Shown piece after piece: positions 35,264 through 43,684 of a DNA stretch of 64,000 bases. Each line of letters starts with the position of its first letter. Positions within the stretch are counted from its first letter, which is position 1. Source of the DNA: Phycisphaerales bacterium (GTDB lineage Bacteria > Planctomycetota > Phycisphaerae > UBA1845 > UTPLA1); assembly GCA_022360095.1 (NCBI GenBank), contig JAKSDK010000448.1:276181-340180 (forward strand), written 5' to 3'. A model generated the notes under the pieces. The model ran no database searches. It had not been told where the DNA came from and saw nothing but the letters and a program-made list of their open reading frames with translations. A program made the position numbers and the translations under genes.

Positions 35264-37387
35264 GTGGCCACACCAAAAAAAAAATCATCGTGGGCTGAAA
35301 GAGTCGAAGTGGCCGTGGAGCGTACAACGGGCTCCGGGCTCTTCGAAATTGACGACCGGCTGCGCGCGGAGACCGTCGAATCGCTTTCAGGTCACCAGTT
35401 GGCCAAGGCGCATATCACGGTACGGACAGATCACATGTTCACGGAGGCCGACGCACAAGCTCGCTATCATTCCGACCGACGCGTGGTCATTCGCACGAAA
35501 GAGGCCGTCTTGTTCGACGGGTATCCAATGATCGGCCGTGTGGCGTGGGACGGTCCGCACGGTACAGTCTCACGTCGTTCCCCAAACAGAGAAATGCGCC
35601 TCATATTAGAACACATCGTCGGTCGGACCGGCCGCGACGTTGATGCCCAGATCATCGGTCGCCACGTTCGAGACGCCCGTATTGAAGATGGGTTATCGTC
35701 GGATCCGGAAACCTGGAAAGGCGCCTCGACGCTCGCAACAGGCCTGCCGTGCGTATTCAACCTGGACGGCATACCGAATTGCGATCCCGAACCGATTAAG
35801 GTCGAGGACGAAGCCGGAAACATTCGTAGGATCCACCTTTTTGCTTACGAGTCCCGCAACGACGCGATTCCGTGGACGTATGCGAAGGCCGTACGGTATC
35901 TGCTCCACTTTTATGCGAGGAATTCTCCCATCAACCCGCAAGATGTGCTTCGGCAGACGGAGGCCTTGGCGGAAAAATCACCGGAGGGGAGAAAAGCACT
36001 TCAAACATCAAATGACCTGGCCTACTCGCTGCTGGCGCGCCCTGACACACTCGCAGCGGAGGCAACCAGCTTGTTTGAGGCGCTAACCTTAGTAACGGCC
36101 GCCGCAGGCGTTCATTTTGCGTTGGAAAGCAGGCCGATCGGTGCCGGCGTGCAAACCTATTGGCGGCTCTGGACGCCGCGGAGCGGTACGATTCGCGACT
36201 TGCGATTGACCGCAGGACATGGCCCGGATGGACAACCCGACAACGTCACGGCCGCAACCCCGGCAACAGAGATTTTCGAAACGAACAACATCTCAGCGTC
36301 GCAGATTTCATGGGATGCCCGTGGGATCGTGTCGGCGGTGATCGTCGTCGGCGATGTCAAAATGCACGAAATCCAGGCTGAGTTGCTGCCGGGATGGTTG
36401 CCCGAAGCGGGATTGGATAATGTCAACATTCCGGACCGTGCCCATGCCAAAGCAACGGCACTGTCTGATGAACAAATCCTGACACTGGGCGCCGCCGCCG
36501 ATGACGATCCCTGGCATCGCAAGTACCACCGTAACGGAGTGGAATTCCCTGCACATTGGAAAGTGGGACGACTCTGGGTGTTAAATGAGACGGGGGAATA
36601 TTCGAATAGCGCATACGCCCGGAACGCACCGTTCGACTCCTATTCGCCGTTCGACTTCTCGAAAATCTCATCAGAATCATGGATGCGTCGGCGCCGCCGC
36701 ATACTCGCCGCAGATCGACCACCCGACCGCAAGAAAAGCGTCGTCGTGGAAATCAGTTTCGACGCAGGAACGAGCTGGGGCGTGATCGAATCCGGCTACA
36801 GCCTTCTGACCGATGAGGCGGCGATTTGGTTCGACGCCGAAAATCCGCTCGCCATCGCGCCTGCCAACTCCAGTGAGATGAATCTCTGGTATGCGCTGGT
36901 GGACCAGACATGCCGCGTCCGCGTTCGGGCGATGATCGAATCCGACCAAAGGCTGATCGTCCGCCAATCGGCCTCAGCCTCGCCATCGTTGCGGAAAAAT
37001 TCAATGATTTCGTATTCGCCCCGGCGTTTTCAATTCATTCGGCATCTTGGAGAGGAAGAATCACCCTGGAAAAACAATGAAGGAGAGTCGCGCAATCGGG
37101 ACGACTCAGAACTCATGCAAACGAAGGCGAAAGGTCTGATGGAAACAGCCGGAGTTCGGCTCATATCCGGTCGGGTCGTGATTCCCTGGCTCGATACGGA
37201 CTATCGAATCGGCGATCGGATTGCCGGTGTCCGCGGACGCGGCTTGCACCTCAACGCCGACAGATCGCCGAGCCGACGATTCGCTTGCGTCACCGGAAAA
37301 CGATATCACCTCGGACCAAATCAATTTGAGACGGAATTGCTGCTGAGCCCGGCCGACGAATCAGCTCCGGCCGGCGTGGAGGCATGA
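35264..37387 (+). CDS. Large unknown structural protein (707 aa), possible tail hub or baseplate component
   Basis: The largest gene of the cassette starts with GTG 35264 and continues to a TGA just before the next gene. No known family is recognised. The sequence shows an N-terminal mixed domain with FDGYPMIGRV, a helical middle (YAKAVRYLLHFYARNSPINP, then a run of helices to residue 290), and a C-terminal beta domain with VVIPWLDTDYRIGDRIAGV, a pattern reminiscent of tail hub/lysozyme-like phage proteins, though weak. A ten-A run at 35275-35284, just after the start, could allow slippage. The 4-base gap to the next gene and its own place after gp37 suggest a structural tail role. Confidence 0.45.
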   Translation: MATPKKKSSWAERVEVAVERTTGSGLFEIDDRLRAETVESLSGHQLAKAHITVRTDHMFTEADAQARYHSDRRVVIRTKEAVLFDGYPMIGRVAWDGPHGTVSRRSPNREMRLILEHIVGRTGRDVDAQIIGRHVRDARIEDGLSSDPETWKGASTLATGLPCVFNLDGIPNCDPEPIKVEDEAGNIRRIHLFAYESRNDAIPWTYAKAVRYLLHFYARNSPINPQDVLRQTEALAEKSPEGRKALQTSNDLAYSLLARPDTLAAEATSLFEALTLVTAAAGVHFALESRPIGAGVQTYWRLWTPRSGTIRDLRLTAGHGPDGQPDNVTAATPATEIFETNNISASQISWDARGIVSAVIVVGDVKMHEIQAELLPGWLPEAGLDNVNIPDRAHAKATALSDEQILTLGAAADDDPWHRKYHRNGVEFPAHWKVGRLWVLNETGEYSNSAYARNAPFDSYSPFDFSKISSESWMRRRRRILAADRPPDRKKSVVVEISFDAGTSWGVIESGYSLLTDEAAIWFDAENPLAIAPANSSEMNLWYALVDQTCRVRVRAMIESDQRLIVRQSASASPSLRKNSMISYSPRRFQFIRHLGEEESPWKNNEGESRNRDDSELMQTKAKGLMETAGVRLISGRVVIPWLDTDYRIGDRIAGVRGRGLHLNADRSPSRRFACVTGKRYHLGPNQFETELLLSPADESAPAGVEA

Positions 37388-37390
37388 AGC

Positions 37391-37879
37391 GTGGAATCAG
37401 TCATCATCACGTTACCCCGTCGACGATCGATTCTGAATGGATACGCGTTCGAAGTATTCGGCGATAACGCGACAGGAACGATCGACTCGCAACATCCCCT
37501 GACCGATCATCCGATTCCGTTCTGGGGAGGAATCCCCTGTTCACAAGGGCATCTTTACGATGGTCACTTGGCAGGGATCCACGTGGACCATGTCATTCCG
37601 GACGGTCACTTTTCCGGCCGCCATTTGAACGCGGAACACCTGTGGCCGGCAACGGAAGTGTTATTTAAGACAAGGCCGTTGTATTTCGGCGCATTTCGGT
37701 TTGCCGCTGCCACAATGGATCAATACGGAAACAAGAACACGACCCTGACAGAAACGGCACAACGGGTCGTAAATTCATCGCCGCGCCCGGCTTCCGCGCT
37801 AGAACGCGCTACATTCGATCCTCTTGAGAGACGAATGAGTTTCACCTTTACGCCGTCGCCGGACTTGTCGTCAATATGA
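37391..37879 (+). CDS. Unknown His-rich protein (162 aa) of the virion cassette
   Basis: GTG start, with GGAGG at 37378-37382 upstream. The most striking feature is a histidine-spaced segment at residues 54-83, with His at 54, 59, 64, 67, 73, 78 and 83, reading in part GHLYDGHLAGIHVDHVIPDG and GRHLNAEHLW. Histidines every five or six residues suggest metal-binding as in some needle-like phage tail fibre tips, but no family match is evident. The rest is beta-rich (MESVIITLPRRRSILNGY at the start). Its function is unknown. Confidence 0.6.
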   Translation: MESVIITLPRRRSILNGYAFEVFGDNATGTIDSQHPLTDHPIPFWGGIPCSQGHLYDGHLAGIHVDHVIPDGHFSGRHLNAEHLWPATEVLFKTRPLYFGAFRFAAATMDQYGNKNTTLTETAQRVVNSSPRPASALERATFDPLERRMSFTFTPSPDLSSI

Positions 37880-37892
37880 AGGAGTAAAACAA

Positions 37893-38717
37893 ATGGCGGA
37901 CGTTTATCCGAACGAAGCATTTCCGTCCGAATCGGCAGTCGCCCTACTCGACGGAACCACGGACCAAAAAACCGGTCTGCCGTACATCGCCAAGGGGACA
38001 GGCCCGGCGAGCGTGCCGAGTTATGAAATTCAATACAATCGCCGACAGCAACGGGAAAATAATCGGTTGGCGATTTTGACGGAGGGCCTGGTCGTAGACG
38101 AAGGCGGACTGAAATTCGGCGTTTACCCCTGCAACTACACATTGAGAGGACAGCAAAAACGCTTCCCGGGCGCGACAAACCAATCCATGCCGGACAACGT
38201 CACACGTCATGTATACATCGACTCTGCAAACACGTTACACATCGCGGACGCTTATCCGGCCGATTCTTCGATCTTTGTTCCTTTGGCAAAGGTCGTCACA
38301 CTGAACGGTGCAATGACCATCCAACCCGACATCGGTTATGCCCGAACAACGTCGGAGGCTTTAGTCCCACAACTCGGAGTCACCGTTGCCGGCGAAACTT
38401 CAGACACCATTTCGATCACCTTCCAACTCGAAGACCTCACCGGCCATCCGATTGCTCGGCGTTGGCTCGGCGAAATCTGGCTGAGCGACGCGGATTTCGG
38501 TGACTTGACGGCCACGGCGCCCAACGGCGGCGTGGCCATCACCACGGGACAACAGTTGGGCTCACACCTCGTTTTGAATAAACACGTAAAAACGATCTCC
38601 GACGCCAACGGCACGATCACACTCAACATCTCAGACACAGGCACACCGACATTCTACGCCATGGCGGTCGCCGTCGGATCCACACCGCTCATAAGCACAG
38701 CGATCACATTCGAATAA
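37893..38717 (+). CDS. Unknown structural protein (274 aa) of the virion cassette
   Basis: ATG 37893 is preceded by AAGGAGTAAAACAA. The N-terminal half contains VPSYEIQYNRRQQRENN and a run of beta-type sequence with HVYIDSANTLHIADAYP; the C-terminal half (after residue 160) ends in TLNISDTGTPTFYAMAVAV, looking like an immunoglobulin-like beta domain. No family is recognised. The position implies a fibre, baseplate or decoration part, which is an inference only. Confidence 0.6.
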   Translation: MADVYPNEAFPSESAVALLDGTTDQKTGLPYIAKGTGPASVPSYEIQYNRRQQRENNRLAILTEGLVVDEGGLKFGVYPCNYTLRGQQKRFPGATNQSMPDNVTRHVYIDSANTLHIADAYPADSSIFVPLAKVVTLNGAMTIQPDIGYARTTSEALVPQLGVTVAGETSDTISITFQLEDLTGHPIARRWLGEIWLSDADFGDLTATAPNGGVAITTGQQLGSHLVLNKHVKTISDANGTITLNISDTGTPTFYAMAVAVGSTPLISTAITFE

Positions 38718-38727
38718 AGGACCGGTC

Positions 38728-39351
38728 ATGATTCTGAAATCGCCAATTTCAATCCCGCCGGACCCCCTGCCGGGCCCGCGTACCGTCGGGGATGCAACCA
38801 ACCACATCAAGATCAATCCTGACAGCTCGCGGATTGAATACGTGGGTTCAGCCAGGCCCATACACAAACAAATCCTGACTGTGCCGCATTACACGCAGGG
38901 CGGCCTGGCCGCGTTGGTCGGACTCCATGCCAATACGACCTTGCAGTATGGCTTTAATGACGGCGTCACTCGGCATCTTCATGCGTTTGTTCCAATACGC
39001 GACGACGTCGACGTGGGTGAGGACATCGAATTCAAAGCCGTCACCTATGGCAATGCCGACATCAGCGGACTCACCGTGCGAAACGACATCATCGTCGAAA
39101 AAATCGGAAGCGGGGAAACAACCGTGAGTCTCCAGGGCACGGCCCCTTTCGATTTCACTCACCCGGCCGGGACAACCTCAAGAAAATCCATTGTCCGAAC
39201 ACTTTACACCCTCTCGGGAAGCTCCGTGCAATCAGGCGATATGTTGCAAATCGATTTCATCAGAGAAGGCGGCCACGCCAATGACACACTTGGAACTTCC
39301 TGGCATATCGTGGGATTGCCGTGGATCGAATTCACAAGAAAGCAAGTATGA
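38728..39351 (+). CDS. Unknown protein (207 aa) of the virion cassette
   Basis: ATG 38728 after AAAGGACCGGTC. The sequence opens with proline-rich PISIPPDPLPGPRTVGD and continues with alternating hydrophobic/polar beta-type segments and a C-terminal SWHIVGLPWIEF. No conserved family, signal peptide or membrane helix is seen. It is tightly packed between its neighbours (10 and 26 bases), consistent with one transcript. Confidence 0.55.
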   Translation: MILKSPISIPPDPLPGPRTVGDATNHIKINPDSSRIEYVGSARPIHKQILTVPHYTQGGLAALVGLHANTTLQYGFNDGVTRHLHAFVPIRDDVDVGEDIEFKAVTYGNADISGLTVRNDIIVEKIGSGETTVSLQGTAPFDFTHPAGTTSRKSIVRTLYTLSGSSVQSGDMLQIDFIREGGHANDTLGTSWHIVGLPWIEFTRKQV

Positions 39352-39377
39352 ATCCATGACCCGAGGAGGAGGCGCAG

Positions 39378-39881
39378 ATGAATGACTGTCTCAGGGTTCA
39401 GAAGAATACGACCGAAACAATTAACGCAACATTCCTGGACACTGCCGGGGTTCTCAAGACGGGGCTGACCGTCGCCGTCCGCATCCAACGGGCAGGCGAC
39501 GGAAAATACCTAAAAAACGACGGCTCCTGGACGGCAAGCCCGTCGACGGAATACACGGCCGCGGAACTCGATGCCACGAACCGTCCCGGTGAATATGCAT
39601 TCGATTTTGCCATTCCAGATACGCTGGACATCTACAGTATTCGCTTTGACGGCGGGACCGGCGCGGCCAATCGGTATCAATTTGGGAAACTCAAGGCCGT
39701 GAATGACGCGGAGGGTGATATTCATATCGCCAAAGCAGTCCTGGCAAATCGCCAGGAACAAAGCATCTCGACCGGCATCGTGACCGTGATGGACGACGAC
39801 GACGTGACGCCTCTGTTGACAATAACGCCCGATGTCGATGATGAAGAAAACCCGACCAAGAATATTTTGAGCATGAGTTGA
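39378..39881 (+). CDS. Unknown protein (167 aa) of the virion cassette, beta-sandwich-like
   Basis: ATG 39378 has a perfect GAGGAGG Shine-Dalgarno sequence. The first 110 residues form a compact beta-type domain with ETINATFLDTAGVLKTGLTV, YLKNDGSWTASPSTEYTAAE and GEYAFDFAIPDTLDIYSIRF, a pattern like beta-sandwich domains of phage baseplate or receptor-binding proteins. A helical/acidic tail follows (IHIAKAVLANRQEQS). I assign no function. Confidence 0.55.
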   Translation: MNDCLRVQKNTTETINATFLDTAGVLKTGLTVAVRIQRAGDGKYLKNDGSWTASPSTEYTAAELDATNRPGEYAFDFAIPDTLDIYSIRFDGGTGAANRYQFGKLKAVNDAEGDIHIAKAVLANRQEQSISTGIVTVMDDDDVTPLLTITPDVDDEENPTKNILSMS

Positions 39882-39914
39882 AACGCCCGTTTGGTTTCGC
39901 CGGCGGCCCACTCG

Positions 39915-40700
39915 ATGAGCGTGTTGAATATGAACCAGATTGAAAAATGGATGCGATACTATCGTCCGCTGTTTCAAGGTCGTTTCGAATTCTTCCGATC
40001 CGCCGATCGGCCAAAAAATGAGCCCTGGCATCAGGGACTCAGCATGACAAACGGTCGCTTCTGGGTACGCACACGAGGAGGCCATGATCTACGACGACGC
40101 GATGCCGATGGACAAAGTCCATGCGCACAAGACAGGCCGGCATGCGACATTCTGGTAGGGCGTTCAGACGGACCCAACGCCGCGCTTACGACATTTCCGT
40201 GGGTCGAACACATCGCATCTCGAAGCTACCTATACACTCTAAGGGCGATCGGCGCCGGCGGTGTCGCCGAACAGCAACAGACATCGAATCTCAGGCTGAC
40301 CTTCGATGACAGCGGCAATCTTCTCGGGCCGTCTCCGAACACGGTGTGTGCACTGGCGGTTGAATCCGTATCAAACGGGAGATTCCGATTGCGATGGACG
40401 TATGATGAAACCGACGAGGAAACCAGCCCGACCGCGTTTCACGTTTTCAATGATGACGGAAGCTCGGGCACCATCAATTACGACGTCGTCGTCGCGACAG
40501 TGCCCTACCGAGTGCGGCAGGGCTATTTCCATTGGACAAGCACCGGTTTTGCTCATGATGTCCGAGTGACGTGGAGCGTACGGGCCGCCTCTGATCAAGG
40601 TGTTTTAAGCGCCGCCACGTTCGCAATCGACAATGTCGCTCGCGCGAACCTGCCGGCCGCCTCCGCCGGCATTCAAGTGCGTGGCGAAGAAGGAGGTTGA
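39915..40700 (+). CDS. Unknown protein (261 aa) of the virion cassette, FN3-like C-terminal part
   Basis: I take ATG 39915 (reading MSVLNMNQIEKWMRYY) as start, although no clear Shine-Dalgarno site precedes it; ATG 39930 and an in-frame TTG 39891 are possible. The C-terminal half has fibronectin-type-III-like strands: VCALAVESVSNGRFRLRWTY, followed by AFHVFNDDGSSG and YFHWTSTGFAHDVRVTWSVR. Such modules are frequent on phage tail tips and fibres. It overlaps the Shine-Dalgarno sequence of the next gene. Confidence 0.55.
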   Translation: MSVLNMNQIEKWMRYYRPLFQGRFEFFRSADRPKNEPWHQGLSMTNGRFWVRTRGGHDLRRRDADGQSPCAQDRPACDILVGRSDGPNAALTTFPWVEHIASRSYLYTLRAIGAGGVAEQQQTSNLRLTFDDSGNLLGPSPNTVCALAVESVSNGRFRLRWTYDETDEETSPTAFHVFNDDGSSGTINYDVVVATVPYRVRQGYFHWTSTGFAHDVRVTWSVRAASDQGVLSAATFAIDNVARANLPAASAGIQVRGEEGG

Positions 40701-40702
40701 AA

Positions 40703-41050
40703 ATGCCGATGCGATCCTTGGAGGAATTGCAGCGGGATCAGTCAGCGCTGCTGGCGGCGCATCGTGCAAGACTGCAGGCCGCGAGCGGCGGCGAAACGTC
40801 ACTTTCACCCTCCACCGGTTTCCAATGGGGCAAAATTCTGGAAATCGTCGCCGATGATCCCGACCACGGACCACATCTGATCATTCAGGCATACATCCCG
40901 ATCGGACGCCCGCCCGTCTTCACCGCTGCGCCGGCCGCTCCCGTCCGATGCTTTCCGTCACCCGGCCGCACCGTCACCGATTATGCGGTTGATGATTTCG
41001 TGCATCTGATGCCGACCTGTGCGGGAATCATTGCCTTGCGGCTGGCTTAG
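40703..41050 (+). CDS. Unknown small protein (115 aa), last gene of the virion cassette
   Basis: ATG 40703 follows AGGAGG by six bases and sits just behind the stop of the previous gene. The N-terminal helix (LEELQRDQSALLAAHRARLQ) is followed by WGKILEIVADDPDHGPHLII and ends hydrophobic (CAGIIALRLA). No family is recognised. Its last four bases overlap the stop codon of the convergent gene, so the array ends here. Confidence 0.5.
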   Translation: MPMRSLEELQRDQSALLAAHRARLQAASGGETSLSPSTGFQWGKILEIVADDPDHGPHLIIQAYIPIGRPPVFTAAPAAPVRCFPSPGRTVTDYAVDDFVHLMPTCAGIIALRLA

Positions 41051-41505
41051 CCAGCCGAATAGTCCGGCGCGCCAAACGCCTTTTCGGCAACGGCGTTCAG
41101 TCTTCTCCGGGCATGGCTTTGCGCGAATTTAAACGTAATTGAATCCGCCCATCGCCCTGCATGCTGCTCAAAAAGCTCGGGACTGAACAACATGACCGTC
41201 GGTTGAAGCATGTGTGTGCTTCGAGCGAGCATGCGCAATAGAATTCGATCGACCAGACTGATTTCCATTTGCTTGAGAACGCGATTGAATAACTTGAAGG
41301 GTTGCTGCGGCGCAAGGCTGCCCTCCTTATGCAGACGAAATTTCTTCACAAGCAGCAACGACACGATCACAGCCAGCAGAATAACTATGTAGACCAAGAT
41401 CAGCTTGACGTCCGTCGGATCAGTTTGCTTGTTGTCGAACGCGCTTCGGAGGCCTCTGATCCGATCATGGTACGGAGATTGAGCCAGGAAAATCGAGTTG
41501 ATCAT
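41047..41505 (-). CDS. Small single-pass membrane protein, function unknown
   Basis: The 152-aa protein has one transmembrane helix at about residues 35-53 (LILVYIVILLAVIVSLLLV) and a basic cytoplasmic domain with LFNRVLKQMEISLVDRILL and PELFEQHAGRW. It starts with an ATG that overlaps the stop codon of the HEAT-repeat gene by four bases, indicating translational coupling. No family is recognised. It is convergent with the virion cassette. Confidence 0.65.
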   Translation of the reverse strand: MINSIFLAQSPYHDRIRGLRSAFDNKQTDPTDVKLILVYIVILLAVIVSLLLVKKFRLHKEGSLAPQQPFKLFNRVLKQMEISLVDRILLRMLARSTHMLQPTVMLFSPELFEQHAGRWADSITFKFAQSHARRRLNAVAEKAFGAPDYSAG

Positions 41506-43442
41506 GAAAGCACACTTGCCTCGCTGTTCTTGCCCGAGTCGGCCTTGGCGCGTTGGAGTCGTCCGGCCACATGTTTGGCGATAAAAGCGACCCGTCGGTC
41601 CGGATCGGATTGAGAGATTTCGAAGACGAGCGAGGCAATGGCGAACAGCTTGAGCTCGTCAACGATTCGCAATATGGCGGAGCGATGATCAGACCGAGTG
41701 TCACGAAGCATCGCGATCAGCTCTTTGGCCGCCGTCGGTTCTTTCATTCTAAGCAGACAACGCACAGCCGACGCCCGTACACCGGGGTCGTCACTCTTGG
41801 TTTTCGAGGCAACGAGCTTGTCTCGTTGTTCGACTTCCATCTGATCAAGCGAATTGATGGCGGCCGCCTGAACGCTCGGGCTTATATCCCTCAAGGCTCG
41901 CTCCAGGATTCGCCGACTTGTCTCACACGCCAGATACCCCAGCGCATTCATGGTCACCGCTCGGATTTCAGGTGACTTGTCGTTGGCACTTGCAAAGATT
42001 TCACTCTGGAAATAGTCGCAAACATGCAACGCCAGGATCAGGCGTAGCGCTCGAAGGCGGTTGGCGATGTGCTTGGAGGCGAGCTTCAGCCGGACATGCG
42101 TCTCAAAATCGGAGACGAATTTAAAGACATAATGCCCTGCGGTTCGTGCATGCTCAGAATGAATATGCTCGGCGTTTTCCCAGAAGTCGCCAAAGTCCTC
42201 GGAGAGCCCGCATCGATCCAGCAATCTTGACCAGGCCTCGGGACGATCCTGCCTGAGCGGCTTCCCTCGCAAGTGCTGACCGACGCGCGCGCGATGGTCC
42301 AATTCAATTCTTACGATGCTTTGAACTGCCTCGTCGTCATGTCCCAGCAAGCCTTCCAGCGCGGCCGTTCCGTCCGGCGTTTGAATCTCCGTCAGGGCCC
42401 ATGCTGCCGCGCGATTGGCTTGAGTGCTTTCAAGGATGAGTATGTTTTCCAGAAGCGAAACCTTCTGTGCATTCGGCAACCCCAAGGGCAGCAGCCAGGC
42501 AGGCATTGTGGCCGCGGCATCCTCCGGCAGTTCGAAGATCGCCTCGAAACCGTCCTGCAGCCAGGCGATCTTGCGGATCGAGACAAGGTGTTTCCGAATC
42601 TTGGGATCGCGCATCATCCATTGCCAACGGATGAATTCGGCGAAGAACTCTGAATCCCGACAATCCGCAATTTTTGGAATGACCTTTCGCCGCAGTTCCG
42701 GATAGCCTAGGGCGACATAAATAAATGGAGCGAACCGCGGCGCGAGTGATCGGCCCAGAATATCCAGCATCGTGCGAGTGAGCGTGCTAAGCTGGGCCGT
42801 GTTCCTGCCAAAGACGCTTCCCTCGAATTCGTGGGCCATGAGCATCGAGGCTTCCAGGATCTCCGGGCGATGGTGACTCTCATAATGGTTCATCGCCTCG
42901 CCGAGTGCCGTGGTCAAAAATCGCCGCTCATCACAAAGCAGTTGCAGGGATTGGCTTGCCGTCCGAAAGAGACTGCTATCGTGTTCAAGGGCCTCACGCA
43001 GCATGCCCGTGGTTTCGGTTCGTGTACGACAATATTCATCCGTGAGAGCGAGCAGCGTCGCCGCCGCCTCAACCCTGACCTTTGGCGAACCGTCATGGAT
43101 AGCATGACCTGCAAGGTAGGCCAATCGAGGATTCCCGCTTTCGCGCACGATCTTCAAAGCGTTTTGCCGCGTTTGACTGCTGCTGCTTCGAATGCAGGCT
43201 CTTAAGGCACCGAAGAAATGGGAAGTATGCGAGACGATTCGCGTCTGGGCCGTAGGCGCCAGCCCGTCGAACAAGGCCGCCAACCCCAGAAGTCCTGATT
43301 CATGGCCGCGTTCCAAGAGAATCTCGATGATCTCCGTCTGCACATCCGGCTCCACGCGGTGCAGACCGTCGATAAGGGCTCGATCGGCGGCTTCCCCCGA
43401 AATATTCTTGAGGATATCGAAGACTCTCGGACGTTGATTCAC
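41502..43442 (-). CDS. HEAT-repeat protein
   Basis: A 646-aa cytoplasmic protein made largely of helical HEAT/PBS-type repeats, for example IHDGSPKVRVEAAATLLAL, KSPEIRAVTMNALGYLAC, DISPSVQAAAINSLDQMEVE and DDPGVRASAVRCLLRMKEP, with a middle section (about 190-430) lacking clear repeats. Such proteins form scaffolds. GTG 43442 is chosen since GTGAGGTTGC gives a Shine-Dalgarno site; ATG 43502 would add 20 residues. The next gene, a membrane protein, starts in its stop codon, so the two may act together. It faces the virion cassette but is not obviously linked to it. Confidence 0.8.
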   Translation of the reverse strand: MNQRPRVFDILKNISGEAADRALIDGLHRVEPDVQTEIIEILLERGHESGLLGLAALFDGLAPTAQTRIVSHTSHFFGALRACIRSSSSQTRQNALKIVRESGNPRLAYLAGHAIHDGSPKVRVEAAATLLALTDEYCRTRTETTGMLREALEHDSSLFRTASQSLQLLCDERRFLTTALGEAMNHYESHHRPEILEASMLMAHEFEGSVFGRNTAQLSTLTRTMLDILGRSLAPRFAPFIYVALGYPELRRKVIPKIADCRDSEFFAEFIRWQWMMRDPKIRKHLVSIRKIAWLQDGFEAIFELPEDAAATMPAWLLPLGLPNAQKVSLLENILILESTQANRAAAWALTEIQTPDGTAALEGLLGHDDEAVQSIVRIELDHRARVGQHLRGKPLRQDRPEAWSRLLDRCGLSEDFGDFWENAEHIHSEHARTAGHYVFKFVSDFETHVRLKLASKHIANRLRALRLILALHVCDYFQSEIFASANDKSPEIRAVTMNALGYLACETSRRILERALRDISPSVQAAAINSLDQMEVEQRDKLVASKTKSDDPGVRASAVRCLLRMKEPTAAKELIAMLRDTRSDHRSAILRIVDELKLFAIASLVFEISQSDPDRRVAFIAKHVAGRLQRAKADSGKNSEASVLS

Positions 43443-43684
43443 TGAGCGCAACCTCACTGTATACAGGCCAATATGAAATGCGAATCGGCCGACCGATGGC
43501 ATCAAGTTAGCTATCTGAGTGCCGAAAATCGGGCCGCGGGTTCGTCCGCCCAAGATGGGAACTCTAATCCTCTCCCGCCCGAGGAAAACCGTGCACCCAG
43601 GCCGGGAGCAACGTTAGTCATTATCGGGCTTCCTGGTGAACCAGAGACCGGGCATGGGATCATGTAACAGGTATTGGAGACAGC

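Larger units (their letters stand above)
28067..41050 (+). mobile_element. Mu-like virion gene cassette (head module plus unrecognised tail-position genes)
   Basis: Fourteen plus-strand genes form one array. Seven follow phage Mu order: terminase, DUF935 portal, protease, decoration protein, gpT capsid, gp36-like and gp37-like. The rest are unrecognised. I see no transposase, integrase, repressor, sheath, tube, tape measure, lysis or small-terminase gene in the cassette or its flanks, and no obvious attachment-site direct repeats. Boundaries are the propeller gene on the left and the HEAT-repeat pair on the right. Base composition looks like the neighbours' by eye. It may be a domesticated virion system, a gene transfer agent, or a remnant. 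Confidence 0.75.
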
